DNA of 39,648 nucleotides from Bacteroidales bacterium (GTDB lineage: Bacteria > Bacteroidota > Bacteroidia > Bacteroidales > JAADJA01), in contig JAGVPB010000028.1 of assembly GCA_020052415.1 (NCBI GenBank), positions 1 through 39,648 of the forward strand. Direction: 5' to 3'. This document shows, piece after piece, positions 16,135-23,805 of this stretch. How positions within the stretch are numbered: the first letter of the stretch is position 1; each line of letters opens with the position of its first letter. The translations under genes were made by a program, and so were the position numbers. The notes below the pieces were generated by a model. The model saw only the letters and a list, made by a program, of their open reading frames with translations. It was not told where the DNA came from and did no database searches.

Positions 16135-16403
16135 TCTCTTGTTCAAAGTTCAAAGTTCAAAGTTCGGAGTTTAGAGTTCTGAATTCTTTGGCGACTGCTT
16201 GTTGCCGGCTGGTTACTTGTTTCTGGTTACTTGTTACTGGTTTCGGGTTTTGTGTTCAGAGTTCAGAATTCCTGGTTCATGCTGCTGCCACTGCTGCTGC
16301 CGACTGCTCTCGCCTGTGGCGAGACCGACTGCCTACTGATTTCTGAGTTCCGGATCAAACAATCTTACATCTAATTTCTAATATCTAATTTCTAATTTCT
16401 CAA
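16135..16403. repeat. Composite heptad-period repeat block with hairpin
   Basis: This block fills the gap between sucC and the diacylglycerol kinase gene. Three word families follow one another, all with a 7-nt period: GTTCAAA-like (16141-16187), GTTACTT/GTTACTG/GTTCAGA-like (16211-16268), and TTCTAAT/ATCTAAT (16367-16400). Between them are CTGCTGC words and the perfect palindrome TCTCGCC-TGT-GGCGAGA (16308-16324). No gene is visible in it. Confidence 0.75.
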
Positions 16404-16409
16404 GTCTCC

Positions 16410-17288
16410 TTATGGTACAATGACATTTAGTGTCTGCGGATAAACTTTTATATGTAGCTTCTTCTTCATCTTTACGGGCTCCCCGTCAATATTTACCCAG
16501 CGCTTTCTTCTGGTTTTAAGGACCAGTTCATTGGTTTTATAAATCTCGATGTGCTTTGAGAAATCAATTTTTCGCCAGTACAATAAACTTGCGAGAAAAG
16601 GAAGTTCAATCATCATGGGCTTTTTCATGATGGTAATATCAAGCAGTCCGTCATCCACCTGGGCACCGGGAGCTATTGAAGTGTTATATCCGAACTGATC
16701 GGAATTTGCAAATGAAATGAATAAGGCTTTGGTTTTTATTTCTTTTCCGTTAAAACTGAGTGTATATCTGCGCGGCCTGTATTTTGGATATTCCTCGGTT
16801 ACGATTCGCAGGTAAGTAAGAAAACCCCTCCGCCTGCTTTCTGCAAATTTTCGAGCCACCAGCCCGTCGAATCCGATACCCGCAATGCTTACAAATAATC
16901 TATCATTAATGGAACCGGTATCCATTCTTATGACTTTTCCTTTGTTGATAATATCAATAGCCTGTTTGAATTGCCCTGGAATTTTAAGGTGATGGGCAAG
17001 TCCGTTGCCTGAGCCCGCGGGAATAATACCAAGAATAACATTAGTTCCTGATATTCCCCTGGCAATTTCATTCACAGAACCGTCACCTCCAACAGCCACG
17101 ATGATGTCGGTACCGTTTTCCACATGGATCATACATATTTCTGTAGCATGCCCTGGCTCCTTAGTATATTCAACAGAGTAATCGTATTTATTCGCATCAA
17201 TATTGTCGTCAATAATTTTCTCAATATTGGTTTTGGTGGCAACACCTGATGCGGGATTAATGATAAAAACGATCTTCTTTTTGTACAT
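16410..17288 (-). CDS. Diacylglycerol kinase family lipid kinase (YegS/DgkB-like)
   Basis: A soluble 292-residue lipid kinase that phosphorylates diacylglycerol or a related lipid with ATP. The catalytic domain shows INPASG (10-15), the nucleotide loop GGDGSVNE (67-74) and PAGSGNGLAHHL (90-101). The C-terminal beta domain contains DDGLLDITI. Its start lies 4 bp from the end of the LTA-synthase-like gene, so the two are co-transcribed. Because LTA-synthase-type enzymes release diacylglycerol when they transfer a lipid head group, this kinase probably recycles that product to phosphatidic acid. That link is inference from adjacency and chemistry. Confidence 0.92.
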   Translation of the reverse strand: MYKKKIVFIINPASGVATKTNIEKIIDDNIDANKYDYSVEYTKEPGHATEICMIHVENGTDIIVAVGGDGSVNEIARGISGTNVILGIIPAGSGNGLAHHLKIPGQFKQAIDIINKGKVIRMDTGSINDRLFVSIAGIGFDGLVARKFAESRRRGFLTYLRIVTEEYPKYRPRRYTLSFNGKEIKTKALFISFANSDQFGYNTSIAPGAQVDDGLLDITIMKKPMMIELPFLASLLYWRKIDFSKHIEIYKTNELVLKTRRKRWVNIDGEPVKMKKKLHIKVYPQTLNVIVP

Positions 17289-17292
17289 TGTT

Positions 17293-19227
17293 TCAGTCTT
17301 TAATTTTCAGATCGTTGCGGATCATGCGGTTGTTAAACTGCTGAATAATGGCTTTCATCAGTGTATCCATTTCGCCGGCCACATTATTTTCACTGGCGGT
17401 AAGGTTGTTTACCAGTTTTTTATTCTTCGTAAAATTATAAAGTGAAATACTTTTTTCGCCATCAAACTGGTAAACAAAATTATCCATGATCAACTGGTAA
17501 GTTCCATTGTTGTATGAAACGGCAAACCTTTTAGCGGCAGGATCAAATATACTGCTGCCAAACGAAACGCAATTTCCGTCATAATTCAGGTAATCAAGCA
17601 CACTTGGGAAAATATCCGAGTGCTGAATGGTTTCCTGCCTGAACACGGGAAGAATATTATGGATATGATAAAACACAATCGGTACCATATACCGGCCAAC
17701 CATGTTTTTGTAGAACTGGTGATAACCCATGTAAGTATGATCGGCTGTCAGAACAAACAGGGTATGATCGAACCATGACATCCGCGAAACTGTATCGAAA
17801 AATCGTTTAAGGGAATAATCTGCGTAAGCGATGCTTTCATGAATTTCCTGCTTCCCTTTCGGAAACCGGTTTTTATATTTTTCAGGAATGGTATAAGGAT
17901 GATGCGAAGAAAGTGTAAAAATTGTCGTAAAAAACGGCTCTTTCATCTGGTCCGTTTTAAGAGCAGTAAATTGCAGAAACTCTTCATCAAAAATGCCCCA
18001 CTTTCCGTCAAAATAATCATCATTTCCAAACTCAGTTCTGCCATAATATTTATCGAATCCGGCAATTTTCGTATAGGCTTCAAAACCCATAGTGCCATTG
18101 GTTCCGCCATGAAAAAAGGCTGTCGAATAACCTGTTTTCTTTAACAGCGAGGCTATAGAATTAAAGTCATTAGAGGCATAAGGTGACAATATAAACGGGC
18201 TGTTCATTAATGAAGGAATTCCGGATAGGATGGCCGGAATGCCGTCAATGGATTTCTCTCCATTTGCATATCCTTTATAAGTAAGGCTTTGCTTCATTAA
18301 AGAGTCGAGAAAAGGTGTGTAACCTTTATAATTTCCGCCTTCGAGATCAGGATTCAAATAACCGCTTTGTTCGGCCGAAAAACTTTCGAGAATTATTATC
18401 ACCACATTTAATCGCTTATCCGTCACAAAACTGTTTTTAAAAGAATTAACCGGTGTGAAAATGCCATCAGGTTCCCTGCCATTAAAATAATTTTTAGGCG
18501 ATACAGCAGTTTCGTTCTTGGTTTTAATAATGGTGTAAGGAGTATTAAGGATCACAGGGAAATACCTGGGCTGGGTATATTCCCCGGCATTTATTATATT
18601 TATCGGTTTATTCTGAACCCCTCCCCTGCTGAATAACAGAAATAGCGCCGTGACAATCAAAAACCTGAAGGTATCAATCAAATAATTTTTCCTGTAAAAG
18701 TTCTTTTTCAGATTAAAATTGATCCTGATGCGTTTGGACAACCAGATCAAAAGTCCGCAAGCGCCTATCCATAAAACGACTGCAAACCAGAAATCACGCA
18801 GAAAATCAGGGATAAGAGATAAAATTTCTTTACTGTTTTCTCCCACGTAGCTGAAAATATCTATAGTCATCCTTTTTTGTGTGAACCGGAAATAAATCAC
18901 ATCAATGAAGTTAGCGGAAATCCCGATAAGGTTGAACAGGTAAAAACAGAAATTGGCAACCATCTGGTAAATCCTGTTGTATTTAAAGCCAAAAGGAATG
19001 GAATTCAATGCAATAAAAGGTATATTCAGGATTACAAGAGAGAAAAGGTCAAAGCGCAGTCCGGCGAAAAAGATGAAAAGAAGGTGAGAATATGTAATTT
19101 CAGCAAATAATGATATATTAAAAAACCAGATCAGTATCCGGGATAAAAATAACAGTGCCAGAGCAATAGAAAGCTTCAGCGCCATTGCAATATATGTATT
19201 TCCCTGGTAAAGGGGCACAGTTTTCAT
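17293..19227 (-). CDS. LTA synthase/MdoB-family sulfatase-fold transferase
   Basis: An inner-membrane protein of the alkaline-phosphatase superfamily that transfers a phosphoglycerol or phosphoethanolamine-type group from a phospholipid to an extracellular acceptor. About five hydrophobic helices occupy residues 10-205. The catalytic domain starts near 270 with LNVVIIILESFSAEQ (metal-ligand Glu281) and continues with YANGEKSIDGIPAILSG, where Ser326 sits where the nucleophile is expected, and LTADHTYMGYHQ. The ATG at 19227 (644 residues) is preferred: an earlier start at 19293 would overlap the upstream lipoprotein gene by 38 bp and precede the first helix with polar residues. The acceptor is unknown; teichoic acid is not expected here. 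Confidence 0.88.
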   Translation of the reverse strand: MKTVPLYQGNTYIAMALKLSIALALLFLSRILIWFFNISLFAEITYSHLLFIFFAGLRFDLFSLVILNIPFIALNSIPFGFKYNRIYQMVANFCFYLFNLIGISANFIDVIYFRFTQKRMTIDIFSYVGENSKEILSLIPDFLRDFWFAVVLWIGACGLLIWLSKRIRINFNLKKNFYRKNYLIDTFRFLIVTALFLLFSRGGVQNKPINIINAGEYTQPRYFPVILNTPYTIIKTKNETAVSPKNYFNGREPDGIFTPVNSFKNSFVTDKRLNVVIIILESFSAEQSGYLNPDLEGGNYKGYTPFLDSLMKQSLTYKGYANGEKSIDGIPAILSGIPSLMNSPFILSPYASNDFNSIASLLKKTGYSTAFFHGGTNGTMGFEAYTKIAGFDKYYGRTEFGNDDYFDGKWGIFDEEFLQFTALKTDQMKEPFFTTIFTLSSHHPYTIPEKYKNRFPKGKQEIHESIAYADYSLKRFFDTVSRMSWFDHTLFVLTADHTYMGYHQFYKNMVGRYMVPIVFYHIHNILPVFRQETIQHSDIFPSVLDYLNYDGNCVSFGSSIFDPAAKRFAVSYNNGTYQLIMDNFVYQFDGEKSISLYNFTKNKKLVNNLTASENNVAGEMDTLMKAIIQQFNNRMIRNDLKIKD

Positions 19228-19255
19228 AAAAATTATTCCATCACAATATTTATTA

Positions 19256-19606
19256 TTACTTACAATACTCAACATTAACAGTTCGGGTAGCAATAGCTTC
19301 GTTACCGGCCTTGTCTTTTACCGAATAGGTTACCTGGTAGGTTCCTGTCAGGTGAATATCTATGTTTGACGAAGTGCTGATAGCCGATGTCAGATCTCCA
19401 TCCTCTTCGTCAACGGCAGTTGCCCCTGCATCAATGTATTCAGTGTAAATAGTGGTATCCTGCAACTGAATAATGCAATGAATATAAGGATTGTAACCCG
19501 TAACAGTTATGACCGGCGGACTATTATCCTTATTGCAGGAAAACACAATGATCAGCAAAGAAGCAATAAAAAGAACAACTGCAAACCCTAAAAATTTTTT
19601 TCTCAT
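19256..19606 (-). CDS. Small lipoprotein with DUF5011/Ig-like domain
   Basis: A 116-residue lipoprotein: a hydrophobic signal ends in the lipobox IVFSC (Cys24). Residues about 32-115 form one bacterial Ig-like domain of the DUF5011/HYR type, with the recognisable DAGATAVDEEDGDLT, then TGTYQVTYSVKDKAGNEA and VNVEY. Such domains are usually repeated in large surface proteins; here it is a single domain on its own. It is the first gene of the minus-strand unit with the LTA-synthase-like and lipid kinase genes, 28 bp ahead of the former. It may be a surface or periplasmic accessory; function unknown. Confidence 0.85.
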   Translation of the reverse strand: MRKKFLGFAVVLFIASLLIIVFSCNKDNSPPVITVTGYNPYIHCIIQLQDTTIYTEYIDAGATAVDEEDGDLTSAISTSSNIDIHLTGTYQVTYSVKDKAGNEAIATRTVNVEYCK

Positions 19607-19687
19607 AATCTCAAATTTACGGCAAAACTAAATAATTCACAATTTATTATCCCGGATAATTTAAGCCTTATAAAAATCTCATCCTAT

Positions 19688-19717
19688 TTGGACAGAAAGA
19701 GTTTTATTATAATTTTG
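19688..19717 (+). promoter_or_regulatory. Promoter for the citrate lyase genes
   Basis: TTG (19688-19690, in TATTTG) and TAATTTTG (19710-19717) are separated by 19 nt, matching the Bacteroidota -33/-7 consensus TTTG-N19-TAnnTTTG. They lie 29 nt upstream of the citDE start at 19747. It is one of the two best promoter matches in the window. Confidence 0.6.
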
Positions 19718-19746
19718 ATGCGGACAATAAAAATATCATATCCAGT

Positions 19747-21015
19747 ATGAAAGACTCAAAAAATCAAACAGCGGTTGCGGGTAATAAAGGCGACCGCGTA
19801 CGTTCGGATTGCCATGCAGAGCTTGAGATCACCGGTAGCAGCGGTTTGCAGATTTCAATTGACAGTAAGGTAAAAGTGATGTATGGAAATGCCATTCATA
19901 AACAGATTGTAGAAATCCTTGATTTTTTTGGCATTTCGCACGCGGTTTTGCACTTAACCGATTCAGGCGCACTGCCATTTGTAATTGCCGCGCGTGTTGA
20001 AGCAGTCATTAAAAAACTGGTTGAAACGGAAAAGGAATTCCTTCCCGAACTTATACCTGAGAATAAATATCAGACAAATAAAGACAGGTTTCGTTTTTCA
20101 AGGCTTTATCTGCCCGGAAATACTCCAAACCTGATGATAAATGCCGGTATTCATAAACCGGATGGGATCATTCTTGACCTTGAAGATGCAGTTGCACCGG
20201 ATAAGAAATTTGAAGCTGGCTTCGTAGTTCGAAATGCACTCAGACAGATTGATTTTTACGGTGCCGAACGCATGGTCAGGATAAACCAGGTACCCCGCGG
20301 ACTATATGACCTGGATATTATTGTTCCATCGAATGTTAATCTGATTCTGATTCCGAAATGCGAAGGTAAAGATCATGTCATAAAAGTGAATGAACGAATT
20401 GAAAAGATTAAAAAGGAAAAAGGAATTAATGGTGATATCTGGCTGATGCCGATCATCGAAAGTGCGCTGGGCGTAATGAGAGCCTTTGAAATAGCAACCG
20501 CAGCCGATAACATCACATCCATCGCCATCGGATTGGAGGATTACACAGCTGATCTTGGAACGCGGAGAACACAGGAAGGTACAGAATCGTTTTTTGCCCG
20601 ATCCATGGTAGTAAATGCTGCACGTGCTGCCGGAATCCAACCAATAGATTCGGTATTTTCAGACATTTCGGATATGGAAGCATTAAAGCAAAATGTATTG
20701 GCATCCAAAGCCCTTGGATTTGATGGAATGGGTTGTATTCACCCCCGACAGATCAGAGTGATTCATGAAAATTTTGCACCGGATGACGCTGAAATAGAAA
20801 AGGCAAAAAAGATTGTCAGTGCTTTCATTGAAGCCACAGAGAAAGGGCTTGGCGTAGTTTCGCTGGGTTCGAAAATGATTGATGCGCCGGTGGTGAAAAG
20901 GGCGGAAAAAACTGTGAACCTTGCGATTTCACTTGGGAAATTGAGTAAAGAATGGAGAACGGAAATGATGAAAGAAGTTCCAAGAGAAAAGATAAAAGTA
21001 AAAAGTAAAAAGTAA
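19747..21015 (+). CDS. Citrate lyase acyl-carrier (CitD) - beta subunit (CitE) fusion
   Basis: Two citrate lyase subunits in one 422-residue chain. Residues 1-92 match the CitD acyl carrier (AVAGNKGD, then YGNAIHKQIVEILDFF and DSGALPFVIAARVEAVI). Ser20 in VRSDC aligns with the serine that carries the phosphoribosyl-dephospho-CoA group. Residues about 113-400 are CitE, the citryl-ACP lyase TIM barrel, with RLYLPGN, the metal-binding LDLEDAV (143-149) and GIHPRQI-like GCIHPRQI. The reaction is citryl-ACP to acetyl-ACP plus oxaloacetate. CitF follows after 34 bp. The C-terminal tail KIKVKSKK is encoded by a 7-nt tandem repeat (see 20991). A relative acting on another acid cannot be excluded. Confidence 0.85.
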   Translation: MKDSKNQTAVAGNKGDRVRSDCHAELEITGSSGLQISIDSKVKVMYGNAIHKQIVEILDFFGISHAVLHLTDSGALPFVIAARVEAVIKKLVETEKEFLPELIPENKYQTNKDRFRFSRLYLPGNTPNLMINAGIHKPDGIILDLEDAVAPDKKFEAGFVVRNALRQIDFYGAERMVRINQVPRGLYDLDIIVPSNVNLILIPKCEGKDHVIKVNERIEKIKKEKGINGDIWLMPIIESALGVMRAFEIATAADNITSIAIGLEDYTADLGTRRTQEGTESFFARSMVVNAARAAGIQPIDSVFSDISDMEALKQNVLASKALGFDGMGCIHPRQIRVIHENFAPDDAEIEKAKKIVSAFIEATEKGLGVVSLGSKMIDAPVVKRAEKTVNLAISLGKLSKEWRTEMMKEVPREKIKVKSKK

Positions 21016-21019
21016 GAAG
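20991..21019 (+). repeat. Heptad repeat AAAAGTA forming 3' end of citDE
   Basis: AAAAGTA-type units with a 7-nt period cross the citDE stop codon, so they encode the Lys-rich last residues and the stop itself. The same word type lies at the end of citF (22615-22660). Confidence 0.7.
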
Positions 21020-21049
21020 TGGTATTTAAGAATTGTAAAAACAAGATAA

Positions 21050-22621
21050 ATGGTTAAATACGATAAGCTTGTGAAAAATGCAGCCGGAAGATTGGTTCCA
21101 ACTATTGTCAATGGTATAGAACAAATCCCGTATTTGGGCGTTGGAAAATTCAAACCAACAGGCAGGAAATCTGCTCCGCCCATAGCATCCTGTGCTGATT
21201 ATCCTGATGACGGGAATAAAACCGTTCCTACCTTAAAAGATGCATTGGTCAAAGCCGGTTTGAAAGACGGAATGACGATATCAACACATCATCATTTCAG
21301 GAACGGCGACCTCATCGCCAACCAGATTTTCGACATTGCTCATGAACTGGGAATTAAAAACTTACGCTGGTTTCCTTCAGCTTCATTTCCTTGTCATGAA
21401 TATCTTATTAAATATCTTGAAGACGGAACGATCAACAGGATAGAAGGAAGCATGAATGGACCTCTTGGAAAATTCACTTCACAGGGAAAAATGAAAGGTT
21501 TGGGGGTTTTGCGGTCGCACGGTGGCAGATACCAGGCTGTTCAGGATGGTGAAGTTCATATTGATATTGCAGTAATTGCCGCTCCGACTTCCGACCCTTT
21601 CGGAAATGCGAATGGTGTCAATGGTCCTGCTGCCTGCGGACTGCTTGGTTTTGCCTTAGCCGACTCACAATATGCCGATAAAGTAATCATAATAACTGAT
21701 AATTTGGTTCCTTTCCCTTGTATTCCATGGCAAATTCATGGTAACTATGTGGATTACGTTGTAAAAGTTGACCAGGTTGGATTACCAGAAAAGATTATTT
21801 CCGGAACAACTCAGATAACCAAAAGCCCTGACAGGCTTTTAATTGCTGAATTAACCGCTAAATTCTGCGATGAAGCAGGCATCATAAGAAATGGATTTTC
21901 CTACCAGGCCGGAGCAGGAGGAACGGCATTATCAATAGGGATTTATTTCAGTGAAATATTAAAAGAAAGAGGCTGGAAAGCCCGCTTTATCCGTGCCGGG
22001 AGTAATCAGTACCCGGTAAAAATGCTTGAAGAAGGCCTGGTGGAGTATATTCTCGATGGTCAAACTTTTGATCTCGAAGGCGTACGTTCGATGCGTGAAA
22101 ATCCGGGACATGTCAACACGAGTCCCTTCACAAGCTATAACTATCATGGCAAAGGGAACTTCGCCACACAGGTTGATGTCGTTATTCTGGGTGCAACAGA
22201 AGTAGATGTGAACTTCAATGCCAATGTTGTAACACATTCCGATGGCTTGCTGCTGCATGGAATCGGCGGCTGGCAGAATTGCCTGTTCTCAAAATGCACC
22301 ATTCTGCCAGTACCTCTTTTCCGCGACAGAATGCCGGTAATCAGGGATGAAGTTACAACCCTTTGCGGACCCGGGGAATTGATAGATGTGATAATTACCG
22401 AACGTGGAATTGCAATTAATCCGCTAAGAAAGGATCTGATCGAAAAATTAAAAGGTTCAAACCTGCCCATCAAGACCATACAAAAATTGAAGGAAGAAGC
22501 CGAAAGAATATGCGGTGTGCCTGAAAAGCCTCAATTTACTGATGAAGTAGTAGCAGTCATTAAATGGGTTGACGGAACGATCATTGACTCCGTTTGGAGG
22601 GTGAAGGAGGAAGGAAGATAA
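21050..22621 (+). CDS. citF: Citrate lyase alpha subunit (citrate:acetyl-ACP transferase)
   Basis: The alpha subunit exchanges acetyl for citryl on the acyl carrier. The protein has 523 residues, close to the usual 510. Recognisable blocks are the N-terminal GRKSAPPI, STHHHFRNGD, the central FGNANGVNGP, VVTHSDGLLLHGIGG near 405-420, and the C-terminal FTDEVVAVIKWVDGTIIDSVWRVKE. The gene follows the CitD-CitE fusion by 34 bp on the same strand and completes the three functions of citrate lyase. The accessory genes for prosthetic group synthesis and acetylation (citC, citG, citX) are not in the window. The last codon is followed directly by an AGATAAA-type repeat that supplies the TAA stop. Confidence 0.93.
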   Translation: MVKYDKLVKNAAGRLVPTIVNGIEQIPYLGVGKFKPTGRKSAPPIASCADYPDDGNKTVPTLKDALVKAGLKDGMTISTHHHFRNGDLIANQIFDIAHELGIKNLRWFPSASFPCHEYLIKYLEDGTINRIEGSMNGPLGKFTSQGKMKGLGVLRSHGGRYQAVQDGEVHIDIAVIAAPTSDPFGNANGVNGPAACGLLGFALADSQYADKVIIITDNLVPFPCIPWQIHGNYVDYVVKVDQVGLPEKIISGTTQITKSPDRLLIAELTAKFCDEAGIIRNGFSYQAGAGGTALSIGIYFSEILKERGWKARFIRAGSNQYPVKMLEEGLVEYILDGQTFDLEGVRSMRENPGHVNTSPFTSYNYHGKGNFATQVDVVILGATEVDVNFNANVVTHSDGLLLHGIGGWQNCLFSKCTILPVPLFRDRMPVIRDEVTTLCGPGELIDVIITERGIAINPLRKDLIEKLKGSNLPIKTIQKLKEEAERICGVPEKPQFTDEVVAVIKWVDGTIIDSVWRVKEEGR

Positions 22622-22838
22622 AAGATAAAAGTATAAAGTAAAAAGTAAAAAGTTGGCAGTTTGTTTCGCCATAGGCGAGAGCAGTTGGCAAATTCACACT
22701 CGTTCCCACAACCCAAACTCAGCTCCATGTCGATGCGAAGCGAAGATCCCGCCAACGGCGGGGCTCCCTGCTCCCTGCTAATGAAAAAGTTAGTAACACT
22801 CTGAACTCAGAACTCTGAACTTGGAATCAAGAACTCAT
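22615..22838. repeat. Composite heptad-period repeat block with two hairpins
   Basis: In order: AGATAAA/AGTAAAA units (22615-22655) starting inside the citF stop; hairpin TTTCGCC-ATA-GGCGAGA (22664-22680); hairpin CCCGCC-AAC-GGCGGG (22748-22762); CTCCCTG units (22764-22777); then GAACTCN units (22802-22838). It fills the gap between the converging citF and DUF1080 genes. Confidence 0.75.
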
Positions 22839-22859
22839 TACGATGCAGCCTGTAATTAT

Positions 22860-23651
22860 TTAAAGTTCCCTTATCTTAATATTCCTGAACCAAACATCGT
22901 CGCCGTGATCCTGCAGGCCAATGTAGCCTTCCTGTGCAGTATTCACAAAATCATCATAATCCTTAAACTTGCTGTTTCCAACCATCTTCTTCCAGTCGTC
23001 GGTCCAGAGGTGGTATTCCAATACATTCTGCCCGTTCATCCAGTGGACCACCGTTCCTTTATAAACCATGATCTTGATATGGTTCCACTCACCGGCGGGC
23101 TTTACAGCTTCAAATTTTCCCGGAATCAAATCATAGAGTGAACCGGCGGCGCGATTGCCATTCACGCCCAATTTGGCATCGGGATGTTTGGCGTTGTCCA
23201 ATATCTGCATTTCAGGTGCCGATTTCCAGATCGGTTGATCCGGTTTCTCCTGTGCCAAATAGAATATACCGCTGTTACCTCCTTCAGATACTTTCCATTC
23301 GAGAGATAACTCAAAATTGCCATATTTTTTTACTGTGATAATATCACCTCCGCCACCGGCTTCACCTTTCCCGGATCCAAGAATATGGAGGGTTCCTTCT
23401 TCTGCAACCCAACCCTTTGATGGAAATGAATCGAGCCCATAACCTCGCCAGTTACCTGTGGACTGTCCGTCGAAAAGCAACGCCCAGCCTTCATCAAATT
23501 CAGCCTGGGTTAAAGTGTTTGGCCCGGCTTCCTGAACAACAGCCTCATCCTTTTGTTCAAGTTTTTCTTTATTCTGCTCCCCTCGTGGTGCACATGAAAC
23601 GACGAACATGGCCACTAAAGCCACCATTAATAATTTAATAATAGTCCTCAT
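22860..23651 (-). CDS. DUF1080 lipoprotein (3-keto-glycoside hydrolase/lyase-type)
   Basis: A 263-residue lipoprotein with lipobox VVSC (Cys20), hence periplasmic or surface-facing. Residues about 50-263 form a single DUF1080 domain, a concanavalin-like beta-sandwich: GWALLFDGQSTGNWRGYG, GGGGDIITVKKYGNFELSLEWKVSEGGNSGIFY, and YIGLQDHGDDVWFRNIKIREL. Characterised relatives in Bacteroides act on 3-keto-glycosides after a sugar dehydrogenase has oxidised C3. It ends the minus-strand sugar cluster and lies 154 bp downstream of a Gfo/Idh/MocA oxidoreductase gene. A second, tandem-domain DUF1080 gene opens the cluster at 32176. The actual substrate is not known. Confidence 0.88.
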   Translation of the reverse strand: MRTIIKLLMVALVAMFVVSCAPRGEQNKEKLEQKDEAVVQEAGPNTLTQAEFDEGWALLFDGQSTGNWRGYGLDSFPSKGWVAEEGTLHILGSGKGEAGGGGDIITVKKYGNFELSLEWKVSEGGNSGIFYLAQEKPDQPIWKSAPEMQILDNAKHPDAKLGVNGNRAAGSLYDLIPGKFEAVKPAGEWNHIKIMVYKGTVVHWMNGQNVLEYHLWTDDWKKMVGNSKFKDYDDFVNTAQEGYIGLQDHGDDVWFRNIKIREL

Positions 23652-23762
23652 AATAATAATAAGTATTTAACATTTGTCGTGAATAATAGATATTTGTTTT
23701 ATCAAAACTAAAATTTGAATTTTTTTTTCCTCCCGCTTAATCCCACACCAAATGAGGAAATT

Positions 23763-23801
23763 AAAAGCAACCTTAAACTTTCAAAAGCAACCTTAAACTT
23801 T
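23763..23801. repeat. Direct tandem duplication of a 20-bp word
   Basis: AAAAGCAACCTTAAACTTT occurs twice in tandem (starts at 23763 and 23783) in the gap between the oxidoreductase stop and the DUF1080 gene. It is a perfect recent-looking duplication. Confidence 0.75.
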
Positions 23802-23805
23802 GAAC

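Noticed and set aside
16125-16409. Non-coding RNA gene between sucC and the lipid kinase gene
   Set aside because: Tandem 7-nt words explain the sequence; the only strong stem is the dispersed TCTCGCC hairpin, and no promoter or terminator frames it.
17293-19293. Longer start for the LTA-synthase-like gene at 19293
   Set aside because: It would overlap the upstream lipoprotein gene and add a polar extension before the first membrane helix; the ATG at 19227 fits better.
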